This document shows positions 15,903 to 22,527 of a stretch of DNA of 36,043 nucleotides, one piece after another. This stretch comes from Planctomycetaceae bacterium (GTDB taxonomy: Bacteria > Planctomycetota > Planctomycetia > Pirellulales > Thermoguttaceae), in NCBI GenBank assembly GCA_015062085.1, contig SUVI01000017.1:1-36043 (forward strand), read 5' to 3'. The notes beneath the pieces were generated by a model, which ran no database searches, had not been told where the DNA came from, and saw only the letters and a program-made list of their open reading frames with translations. The position numbers were made by a program, and so were the translations under genes. Position 1 is the first letter of the stretch; each line of letters begins with the position of its first letter.

Positions 15903-15927
15903 TCAGGTCAGCCTGATTTCGTTTTTT
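15903..15927 (+). terminator. First leader hairpin with T-tract
   Basis: TCAGG (15903-15907), loop TCAG, CCTGA (15912-15916), followed by TTTCGTTTTTT. The stem is short, but the layout is that of an intrinsic terminator or attenuator. Confidence 0.45.
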
Positions 15928-15935
15928 CAAGACCC

Positions 15936-15963
15936 AAGAGCCGTCAGTTTCGCGCTCTTTTTT
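15936..15963 (+). terminator. Second leader hairpin with T-tract (intrinsic terminator)
   Basis: AAGAGC (15936-15941) pairs with GCTCTT (15954-15959) around a 12-base loop, and six T follow (15958-15963). It lies about 90 bases downstream of the start predicted from the 15837 promoter. Confidence 0.6.
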
Positions 15964-16054
15964 CCCGGTATTTTATGCAGACTTCCCTTTTTACCATCGA
16001 CCGTAGACCGCGTCCATGCTGCGCCGCGGAATTTCATCCAGAGAACGAAGCCGC

Positions 16055-16150
16055 TTCATCTAGAGTTTCATCTAGAGTTTCATCTAGAGTTTCATCTAGA
16101 GTTTCAGCTAGAGTTTCAGCTAGAGTTTCAGCTAGAGTTTCAGCTTCCGT
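16055..16150 (+). repeat. Eight-unit 12-bp tandem repeat
   Basis: Four copies of TTCATCTAGAGT (16055-16102) are followed by three of TTCAGCTAGAGT (16103-16138) and one degenerate copy, TTCAGCTTCCGT (16139-16150). The unit length keeps frame, and in the nucleotidase frame it spells SSRV four times, SARV three times, then SASV. It ends 16 bases before the preferred start codon. It may be untranslated operator-like DNA or an N-terminal extension. Confidence 0.95.
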
Positions 16151-16166
16151 TCCCCACAGCTCTCTC

Positions 16167-17735
16167 ATGGAGCTTTTCAGTCGGTGCTTCAACAGACGCG
16201 TTCTTTGCAGTTCTCTGGTTTTTCTACTGGTCCTGAGCCTTTTTTCCGGTCTGACGCTTCTGGCAGAAGAAACGCAGATCGCGATCCTGCACTCCAATGA
16301 CCGCCACGGTCAACTGACACCAGCGGCATCCGGATTCGGCGGCCTTGCGCAGTTCGCATCATTGGTGAAAGAAAGACGTGCAGCTCTGCAAGAAGAAGGA
16401 ATGTCCGTCCTTTTGTTGGATGCCGGCGACCTGAATCACGGGACCCCGGAGTCTGATTTTTTCGAAGCCAAACCGGATATTTTGGCGTACGATCTGCTCG
16501 GTTTTGATTACGTGACGTTCGGAAATCACGAATTCCCGCCGCAATTTGAAACACTGGAACGTCAGCTCAAATTGGCGGAATTTCCGTGGGGAGCCGCCAA
16601 CGTTTTTCGTGCAGACGGGACTCCGCTCGGCATTCCGTACCGAGTCATTGAGCTTCCGGACTGTTCGCCCCGCTCGACCTGCCGAGTTGGAATTTTCGGT
16701 CTTGCGCTCTCAAATCTCGACCTTCTCCCCCGCTCGTTCGGTAAATATACCATCGCCGATGAAGTGGAGACCGCTCGAAAAATGGTCTCATTTCTGCGTG
16801 AGGAAAAAGGCGCTGCGCTCATCATTGCCGTAACGCACCTCGGCACCGATCCGAACAGCGGCACGAAGATCACGTCTTTAGAATTGGCTCGGCAGGTCCA
16901 CGGGATCGATCTGATCGTGGACGGACACTCCCACACCGTCATGGAGGAACCGCTTTTCTCGAACGGAACGCCGATCGTTTCGGCCGGAGAAAAAGGAAAA
17001 TTCCTAGGTGAGGCTCTCCTGACCTTTTCCGATGGAAAAGTGACGGAATTTCGCTGGCGATGCCTGCGTGTGACGGATGAACTTCCCGAAGACCCGGAAA
17101 TTGCCGCACTTCTGGCCCCATTTTTTCAAGAAACAGCCCAACTGCTGGATCGGCCTGCCGCGGAGTTTGCACAAAAACTGAACGGCGAGAATTTCGTTTG
17201 CCGAACGCAGCCGATGCCGCTCGGACGTTTCGCAGCAGACGCCATGGTCTGGCAGGCTCGGAAAGACGGCGTTTCATGCGATTTCGCACTCCTGAACGGC
17301 GGTAATCTTCGTGCTGGTTTTCCGGCGGGAACTGCGACCTACCGCGATTTTTTGGCCGTACTGCCTTTTACGAACGAGGTCTGCGTTTTGGAGATGGACG
17401 GAAAGACGCTCACGCGATTTTTTGAATTTCTTTCCGAGATCCCGATCGGAATGGCCGGATTTGCGCAGTTTTCCAGCGACGTCTCAACAGAATTCCATCG
17501 CGAAAAAAACGCAGACGGATTTTGGGTCTACCGTTTTGAGGCAATTCGGATCCGCGGAGAAAAGATCGATCCGGAAAAAACCTACACGCTTGCCGTCACG
17601 GACTTCCTAGCAAACGGCGGTGACGGATACGCCATTCTGAAGGAATGCCGCCTCGTTCAGACTCCGTCATGGTACTTGCGCGACACTCTGATCGGCTACG
17701 CACGTTCCCTGCAGCAGCCGATCTCCGTAAAATGA
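16167..17735 (+). CDS. Secreted 5'-nucleotidase / UDP-sugar hydrolase family metallophosphatase
   Basis: The product from ATG 16167 has 522 residues: a signal peptide (MELFSRCFNRR then LVFLLVLSLFSGLTLLAEE), a calcineurin-like metallophosphatase domain and a C-terminal 5'-nucleotidase substrate domain. Metal-binding motifs are SNDRHG (Asp45, His47), DAGD (Asp88), GNHEF (Asn120, His121), VTHLG and DGHSHT. The C-terminal domain shows NGGNLRAGFPAG and NGGDGYAIL. Such enzymes release phosphate from nucleotides outside the cytoplasm and scavenge nucleosides. Neither candidate start has a clear Shine-Dalgarno. The frame is open back to ATG 15975, which would add 64 residues containing the (SSRV/SARV) repeat before the signal peptide; I prefer 16167 because the signal sequence then begins normally. 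Confidence 0.85.
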   Translation: MELFSRCFNRRVLCSSLVFLLVLSLFSGLTLLAEETQIAILHSNDRHGQLTPAASGFGGLAQFASLVKERRAALQEEGMSVLLLDAGDLNHGTPESDFFEAKPDILAYDLLGFDYVTFGNHEFPPQFETLERQLKLAEFPWGAANVFRADGTPLGIPYRVIELPDCSPRSTCRVGIFGLALSNLDLLPRSFGKYTIADEVETARKMVSFLREEKGAALIIAVTHLGTDPNSGTKITSLELARQVHGIDLIVDGHSHTVMEEPLFSNGTPIVSAGEKGKFLGEALLTFSDGKVTEFRWRCLRVTDELPEDPEIAALLAPFFQETAQLLDRPAAEFAQKLNGENFVCRTQPMPLGRFAADAMVWQARKDGVSCDFALLNGGNLRAGFPAGTATYRDFLAVLPFTNEVCVLEMDGKTLTRFFEFLSEIPIGMAGFAQFSSDVSTEFHREKNADGFWVYRFEAIRIRGEKIDPEKTYTLAVTDFLANGGDGYAILKECRLVQTPSWYLRDTLIGYARSLQQPISVK

Positions 17736-17779
17736 CTCAGTGTCCAGGTCAAGCTCTAGGCGGTGATCCAGCCGCTCCT

Positions 17780-17800
17780 TCACGGTGATGCAGACCGTGA
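17780..17800 (+). other. Short hairpin after the nucleotidase gene
   Basis: TCACGG (17780-17785) pairs with CCGTGA (17795-17800) around nine bases. A near-repeat CGGTGATCCA / CCGTGATCCA (17761-17770 and 17795-17804) flanks it. No T-tract follows. Confidence 0.4.
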
Positions 17801-17875
17801 TCCATTGGAAAAGTGAAAAAAACTGAAACTTTGCCTCGTAAACTTTCAACGGAATCTTAACCCCAAAAGGAAATC

Positions 17876-18838
17876 ATGAAAAAACACAAAATCGTAATTT
17901 TAGACGGCTACGCGCTGAATCCCGGAGATCTGGACTACTCGCCGCTGGCCCAATATGGCGAGCTGGTCGTTCATGAACGATGTGTGCGTGAGGAGATCCC
18001 GCGTCTTGCGGCCGGTGCGGACATCGTACTCGGCAACAAAGCGGTCTTTGGCGAAAACGAATTCGCACAGCTTCCAGACCTCAAATACATCGGTGTGCAG
18101 GCGACCGGTTTTAACGTCGTGGACATTGAGGCGGCCCGCAAACACGGCGTCACCGTCACGAATGTTCCGGCATACAGTACCGCTTCTGTCGCACAGCTGA
18201 CTTTCGCGCATTTGCTCAATCTGACCTTTCATCTGGCCGAACATTCCGCCGAGATACGCGAAGGCGCCTGGTCACGGAATCCCGATTTTACGTGGTGGGC
18301 GTACCCGTTAGAGGAGCTGTCCGGCAAAACGCTCGGACTCATCGGTTTCGGAAACATTGCACAGAAAGTCGCGCAGATCGCACTGGCGCTGGACATGCAG
18401 GTCATCGTCTCGCGGAAAAATACCGAAGCCGTCCCGGAGATGAACGTAGAACTGGTTTCTTCGGAGGAGGTCTTCCGCCGTTCCGACGTCGTGAGCCTTC
18501 ACTGCCCCGCCACTCCGCAGACAGTGGATCTGGTAAATCCCGAAACGCTTGCCATGATGAAGCCGACGGCGTTTCTGATCAACACAGCCCGCGGTACGCT
18601 CGTGGACGAAAAAGCGCTTGCCGACGCGCTAAACTCCGGACGGCTTGCCGGTGCGGGACTTGACGTACTGGCGCAGGAGCCTCCGGTCGCCGACAACCCG
18701 CTACTTTCCGCAAAAAACTGCTTCTGCACAGCACACATCGCGTGGGCGACGCAGGCCGCAAGAAAACGCTGTCTGGAAACCGTCATCCGAAATGTCGAGG
18801 CGTTCCTAGACGGCAATCCCATCAACGTGGTTTCGTGA
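17876..18838 (+). CDS. D-2-hydroxyacid dehydrogenase (hydroxypyruvate/glycerate type)
   Basis: The 320-residue product is a cytoplasmic NAD(P)-dependent D-isomer 2-hydroxyacid dehydrogenase, which interconverts 2-keto acids and D-2-hydroxyacids. The catalytic triad is Arg239 (NTARGTLVDE), Glu268 (AQEPP) and His287 (TAHIAWAT). The Rossmann motif LGLIGFGNIAQ (153-163) has Ala where the third Gly is common, a tolerated change. The QATGFN and PAYSTASVAQ segments fit the glycerate dehydrogenase/hydroxypyruvate reductase branch. AAAAGGAAA precedes the ATG at 17876. It may be transcribed with the nucleotidase, 140 bases upstream. The stop codon lies in the loop of the terminator described next. Confidence 0.9.
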   Translation: MKKHKIVILDGYALNPGDLDYSPLAQYGELVVHERCVREEIPRLAAGADIVLGNKAVFGENEFAQLPDLKYIGVQATGFNVVDIEAARKHGVTVTNVPAYSTASVAQLTFAHLLNLTFHLAEHSAEIREGAWSRNPDFTWWAYPLEELSGKTLGLIGFGNIAQKVAQIALALDMQVIVSRKNTEAVPEMNVELVSSEEVFRRSDVVSLHCPATPQTVDLVNPETLAMMKPTAFLINTARGTLVDEKALADALNSGRLAGAGLDVLAQEPPVADNPLLSAKNCFCTAHIAWATQAARKRCLETVIRNVEAFLDGNPINVVS

Positions 18839-18847
18839 CCACGTTTT
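18824..18847 (+). terminator. Intrinsic terminator overlapping the dehydrogenase stop codon
   Basis: AACGTGGT (18824-18831) pairs perfectly with ACCACGTT (18838-18845) around the loop TTCGTG, and a TTTT run overlaps its end. An alternative hairpin uses TGGTT (18828) with AACCA (18852-18856) and ends in TTTTT (18857-18861). Confidence 0.6.
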
Positions 18848-18869
18848 CATGAACCATTTTTGTCAGATA

Positions 18870-18902
18870 CCCTCCCCATTTCCCTCACCCATTCCCCTAC
18901 CC
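18870..18902 (-). other. G-quadruplex-forming motif on the minus strand
   Basis: The plus strand has six runs of three or four C (18870-72, 18874-77, 18882-84, 18888-90, 18894-97, 18900-02) with spacers of one to four bases. The complementary strand therefore fits the G3+N1-7 quadruplex rule. It lies 17 bases before the glycosidase start codon, on the template strand. Confidence 0.7.
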
Positions 18903-18919
18903 GATCCAAGGAGAAGACT

Positions 18920-20989
18920 ATGCAGAAAATGTACAATTCCCGTCTGCGTTTTCGAAGAAAGCGCATCTTTAATTCCCAATTCGCGCTCCATTCAAAAATT
19001 TCGCTGCTTTCCATTTTTCTTCTACTCCTGACTTTGGGGGCACACCTTCCTTTGCCTCATGCAGCGGCAGAAGAAGGTGCGTTTCGCAAGCCGTCCGCGA
19101 GTCCCTACGGTACCTGTTCGCATTTGGGCGGGGGGCAGGAGCATGACGCAATGCCTCGCAATCTGACTCTCATGCGTGAAGCCGGGATCGAATGGGCGCG
19201 CGCGGATTTCAGCTGGTCTGGGATCGAAAGACCGCAGGGAACCTGGAATTTTGAGCATCTGGACCGTGTCGTCAAGAATGCGGAAGAACAGGGGATCCAC
19301 ATCCTGCCGATCCTGGACTATTCGACTGCCTGGGCCGCTCCGTCCTACAAAAATCCGGAACTTTGGCTAGAGTATGTGCGCCGAACTGTCACACACTTCA
19401 AAGACAGGATCCGGTACTGGGAAGTCTGGAATGAACAGAATCTGCGTAATTTTTGGGGAGACGCTCCTGATCCGGAAGAGTACGCCAAATTCCTTCGGAA
19501 AACCTACCTGACGATTAAGGAGATCGATCCGGAACTCGTCGTGGTTTACGGCGGGCTTGCGGGAGTTCCAGCTGAATTTTACGAAAAATCGCTTCAGGCA
19601 GGGGCTGGAGAATTTTTTGATGTCATGAACATTCACCCCTACCGCGGCGGTCTCGTTTCGCGGCAGGCGATCGAACGTTTTCTGGGAGACATCCAGAAAT
19701 TCAACGCACTGACCTTCCAGTACTGCGGCAAAAACAAACCGCTCTGGATCACCGAAATGGGTTGGGCTACCCCGCCGGTTTTGGGACAGAATTCCCGGCT
19801 CTTCATTTCCAGCGTCCTTGAAAGACTTTTTCCGAATGGCGTCCCAGGCAAGATCGCCGTCATTTCGGACGGCCAGTACCCGCCGTCGTTCGCACTAAAT
19901 CACGCAATGTGGGAAAAGATGCTGCCGGAAAACGCGGATTTTGAACTGATGCCGCTAGACACCGCCGCCGCACTTGATCCGCAGACGTTCCCGGTCCTCA
20001 TCCTGCCTCCGGGGGAAGATTTTCCCGTAACGTACGCCGATGAACTGCGAAACTACGTCAAAAACGGCGGCACACTCATTCTTCATGGCGGTGTGCCGTT
20101 CTACTACCAAATGGTCCGCGACAGTGACGGAAAATGGTCTCGTCCCGAAAAAAGTCCATTCACCGGTTCCTTAAGCAGAACTTTCCGTGTCCGCGTTCTG
20201 ACCTGGTGGACTGACAAAGGGACGCCGGAATTCACACCGATCGAACTCGCCCCAAACGCTCCCGTTGCACTTGCCAAATACCAGGTCGAAAAGCTGAAAG
20301 GCAGCCGATTCCTTTCCGATTCTGAACTGCAGGAAGGCGATACTTTCGAGCCTCTGATCCTCCCCAAAGACGCCCAGTGGACCGACGGACCCGCAAAAGG
20401 AACGAAATTTGACGCTCCGTGCGCCGGCATTTACCGTTTCGCAAGTGACTGGAAAGGAAACATTGCGGTCAACGCGATCCTTGGTGATTCGCTTGGAAAT
20501 ACCAACCGCTGCGTCGAAGAAAATCAGGGGACCTATCTCGCACAGTCGATTCTGCTTGCGCTGGCAAATGGTGTCGACAGATACTTCAGCTATGAATTCC
20601 AAGCCGTGGAACGCGACGATGTTGATCCGGAGCATCATTTTGGCATCATGCATGCCGATCTGACCCCCAAAACCGGTTACCTCGCCTACCAGGCTCTCAC
20701 GAAAGCCCGACCGGCAGGGTCCATGAATTTCCCAGGAACGGGACTGACGGCAGATCCGGAACTCTGTCTTCTCTCTTGGAAACGGCCCGACGGTCTGACC
20801 GCCTACGCGCTCTGGTCGACAAGCGGAACAAAAGAGTACTCGCTTTCCCTTTCCGAGGTCCCGCACTGTGCGTTTGATGTCCATGGCCAAGGAATTGAGC
20901 TTCAAAAAGGCGTGCAAAAGTGGACACTTTCGGAGAAGATCCTTTACGTCATTGGAAAAGATCTGAAACTGAACGTGCAGCCGAACTGA
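18920..20989 (+). CDS. Secreted clan-A glycoside hydrolase with inserted flavodoxin-like domain
   Basis: The 689-residue product has a signal peptide (basic N-region, then ISLLSIFLLLLTLGAHLPLPHAAA). The catalytic TIM barrel starts near 55. RADFSWSGIERPQGTWNFEHLD, the acid/base Glu172 in YWEVWNEQN and the nucleophile Glu279 in LWITEMGW mark a retaining clan-A enzyme resembling GH39 and related families. The barrel is interrupted: residues about 291-530 hold a flavodoxin/class-I amidotransferase-like unit (KIAVISDG near 311, TFPVLILPPGED, VKNGGTLILHGG near 381) and a beta-rich stretch. The barrel then resumes with QSILLALANGVDRYFSYEF and HFGIMHADLTPKTGYLAYQAL. The substrate is unknown; beta-xyloside-, glucoside- or galactoside-type activity is possible. 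The ATG at 18920 follows AAGGAG by six bases. Confidence 0.85.
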   Translation: MQKMYNSRLRFRRKRIFNSQFALHSKISLLSIFLLLLTLGAHLPLPHAAAEEGAFRKPSASPYGTCSHLGGGQEHDAMPRNLTLMREAGIEWARADFSWSGIERPQGTWNFEHLDRVVKNAEEQGIHILPILDYSTAWAAPSYKNPELWLEYVRRTVTHFKDRIRYWEVWNEQNLRNFWGDAPDPEEYAKFLRKTYLTIKEIDPELVVVYGGLAGVPAEFYEKSLQAGAGEFFDVMNIHPYRGGLVSRQAIERFLGDIQKFNALTFQYCGKNKPLWITEMGWATPPVLGQNSRLFISSVLERLFPNGVPGKIAVISDGQYPPSFALNHAMWEKMLPENADFELMPLDTAAALDPQTFPVLILPPGEDFPVTYADELRNYVKNGGTLILHGGVPFYYQMVRDSDGKWSRPEKSPFTGSLSRTFRVRVLTWWTDKGTPEFTPIELAPNAPVALAKYQVEKLKGSRFLSDSELQEGDTFEPLILPKDAQWTDGPAKGTKFDAPCAGIYRFASDWKGNIAVNAILGDSLGNTNRCVEENQGTYLAQSILLALANGVDRYFSYEFQAVERDDVDPEHHFGIMHADLTPKTGYLAYQALTKARPAGSMNFPGTGLTADPELCLLSWKRPDGLTAYALWSTSGTKEYSLSLSEVPHCAFDVHGQGIELQKGVQKWTLSEKILYVIGKDLKLNVQPN

Positions 20990-21043
20990 CCGGTAAATGC
21001 TGACACTGCCGCCCCCCTTTCTCTTTTTACGTGCGGCATTTTC

Positions 21044-21076
21044 AAAAAAAAGTGCGGAGCCATTCACTCCGCACTT
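21044..21076 (-). terminator. Intrinsic terminator of the trigger-factor-like gene
   Basis: A perfect 10-bp stem (21050-21059 with 21067-21076, AAGTGCGGAG/CTCCGCACTT) with a 7-base loop is followed on the minus strand by eight T (21044-21051). It may also stop plus-strand reading from the glycosidase gene. Confidence 0.88.
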
Positions 21077-21104
21077 GAGTTTTACGAAAGCTCTTGCTTT
21101 GCGA

Positions 21105-22043
21105 TCAGCCCATCATGGCGTCGCGGAACTCTTCGGGAGTCACCTGCTTCTCAACGACGGTGCAGTGTTCGATGACCCAGGAGATCGTCTTCTTTTCCAT
21201 CTCGCCGGCACGGAACATTGCGAGCATTTCGGGATTTTTCTGATAAAACGCAAGTATCTGCGGCGCCTGCGGGCCATACTTCTGGATCTCCGTTTTCAAC
21301 GCCTCCATGACCTCCTCATCCGAGATTTTCACTTCGTTCGCTTTCGCCAGCTCCATCAGCAGCATTCCCTGCGATGCCCGACGCTGCGCCTTCTTTTTCG
21401 CTTCCTCGTCCGACAGTTCCGCATTGTGCTTTTTGAGCATCTCCACTTCCTGCTCCACAATATTTTCCGGAGCTTCCATCGGGAATCTGTCGGCAAGCAC
21501 TTCCATCACTTCGTAACGCAGTTTGTCAAAAGAAGCCTCATCGATATTTTCCTGGAGGTTTTCCGCGACCGTTTTGCGCATTTCTACCATGGAGCTCATC
21601 CCAAACCTTTTAGCAAACGAGTCGTCAATGACTGCCGCCTTTTTCTGTTGCAGCGCTTTGATCGTGCAGCGGAAAAGAGCCATTTTTCCCGCCAATTCCT
21701 TCGCATGATAGTCTTCCGGGAATGGAACACGCACATTCACGATCTCGCCAACATTTCGGTCGATGAGCTGCTCTTCGAAACCAGGAATGAAAGAACCGGA
21801 TCCCAGTTCAAGCGGATAGTCATTTCCCGCTCCTCCCGGAAATTCCACACCGTCGATGGAACCGACAAAGTCAATGACCGCCACGTCTCCCTTACGAGCG
21901 GGACGGATCAAAAGGACCGGCGTGAGCTGCGGATGTGCCGCCGCGAGCTGTTCGATCGCGGTATTTACATCATTTTCTGACGGAGTCGTCGTAAGTTTTT
22001 CAAGAGTCACACTTTTAAGTTCTTCGAGAGTAGGGATGCCCAT
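21105..22043 (-). CDS. Trigger-factor-like chaperone lacking the ribosome-binding domain
   Basis: The 312-residue product matches trigger factor from its FKBP-type peptidyl-prolyl isomerase domain (about 52-131) to the C-terminal chaperone helices (about 137-300). Typical segments are GDVAVIDFVGSIDGVEF, LELGSGSFIPGFEEQL and VRVPFPEDYHAKELAGK. Canonical trigger factor is about 430-450 residues and begins with a domain carrying GFRxGxxP that docks on the ribosome; that domain is absent. The start is well supported: AAGGAG five bases before ATG 22043 and an extended -10 promoter about 40 bases further upstream, so the shortening is not an annotation artefact. It could be a free cytosolic folding factor, or a paralogue of a full-length protein encoded elsewhere. 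Confidence 0.85.
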   Translation of the reverse strand: MGIPTLEELKSVTLEKLTTTPSENDVNTAIEQLAAAHPQLTPVLLIRPARKGDVAVIDFVGSIDGVEFPGGAGNDYPLELGSGSFIPGFEEQLIDRNVGEIVNVRVPFPEDYHAKELAGKMALFRCTIKALQQKKAAVIDDSFAKRFGMSSMVEMRKTVAENLQENIDEASFDKLRYEVMEVLADRFPMEAPENIVEQEVEMLKKHNAELSDEEAKKKAQRRASQGMLLMELAKANEVKISDEEVMEALKTEIQKYGPQAPQILAFYQKNPEMLAMFRAGEMEKKTISWVIEHCTVVEKQVTPEEFRDAMMG

Positions 22044-22085
22044 TTTCACTCCTTTGTTTGAGGTTAAAGTCGATCTTTTCTTTAT

Positions 22086-22113
22086 ATTATAGCAAAATCG
22101 GCAGGAAATGCAA
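22086..22113 (-). promoter_or_regulatory. Promoter of the trigger-factor-like gene
   Basis: On the minus strand TTGCAT (22108-22113), a 16-base spacer and a perfect TATAAT (22086-22091) preceded by TGC, an extended -10. Confidence 0.75.
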
Positions 22114-22234
22114 GGGACTCACTCCATCCAAGACACGTTTTCCAGAAGAAAAGGGCCAAAAAATGAGTTTTTTTCCTATCTTGGAAAAATTTCGCGAATT
22201 CTGGAAAATTTTCTTTTTTTTGTCCCGGGGGTAC

Positions 22235-22262
22235 TTGACAAAATAACGTTTTCGTGTATATT
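22235..22262 (+). promoter_or_regulatory. Promoter of the tandem tRNA-Cys genes
   Basis: TTGACA (22235-22240), a 16-base spacer and TATATT (22257-22262) end 14 bases before the first tRNA. Confidence 0.8.
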
Positions 22263-22276
22263 GATGCGTAATTAAG

Positions 22277-22348
22277 GGCGACATAGCCAAGTGGTTTAGG
22301 CCGCTGATTGCAAATCAGTTTACCCCGGTTCGAGTCCGGGTGTCGCCT
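22277..22348 (+). tRNA. tRNA-Cys (GCA), copy 1
   Basis: A 72-base cloverleaf: acceptor GGCGACA/TGTCGCC, anticodon loop TTGCAAA giving anticodon GCA, T-arm CCGGTTCGAGTCCGG and discriminator T, as is usual for cysteine tRNA. No CCA is encoded. It is identical to the second copy. Confidence 0.95.
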
Positions 22349-22400
22349 CTTTTTCCTTTCTGTTCCAGAAGATCAGGTTTTTCTTTTCTTTTGGAATTTA

Positions 22401-22472
22401 GGCGACATAGCCAAGTGGTTTAGGCCGCTGATTGCAAATCAGTTTACCCCGGTTCGAGTCCGGGTGTCGCCT
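22401..22472 (+). tRNA. tRNA-Cys (GCA), copy 2
   Basis: Identical 72-base sequence to copy 1, 52 bases downstream in the same orientation, and read into the terminator at 22476. Both are probably cut from one precursor, though a second promoter in the T-rich spacer cannot be excluded. Confidence 0.95.
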
Positions 22473-22475
22473 CTT

Positions 22476-22511
22476 AAGGCTTTCCCGATTTCATTTGGGA
22501 AAGCCTTTTTT
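22476..22511 (+). terminator. Intrinsic terminator of the tRNA-Cys operon
   Basis: A perfect 11-bp stem (22476-22486 with 22497-22507, AAGGCTTTCCC/GGGAAAGCCTT) with a 10-base loop and a run of six T (22506-22511). Confidence 0.92.
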
Positions 22512-22527
22512 GTTTCTCCCTCTTTCC

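Noticed and set aside
16055..16150. A CRISPR array
   Set aside because: The units are 12 bp and directly adjacent with no spacers, and no cas genes are present.
16034..16297. An 87-codon minus-strand frame with TLAE/TLDE repeats
   Set aside because: The repeats come from the 12-bp tandem array read backwards. The frame overlaps the nucleotidase signal peptide, and no start signal is visible.
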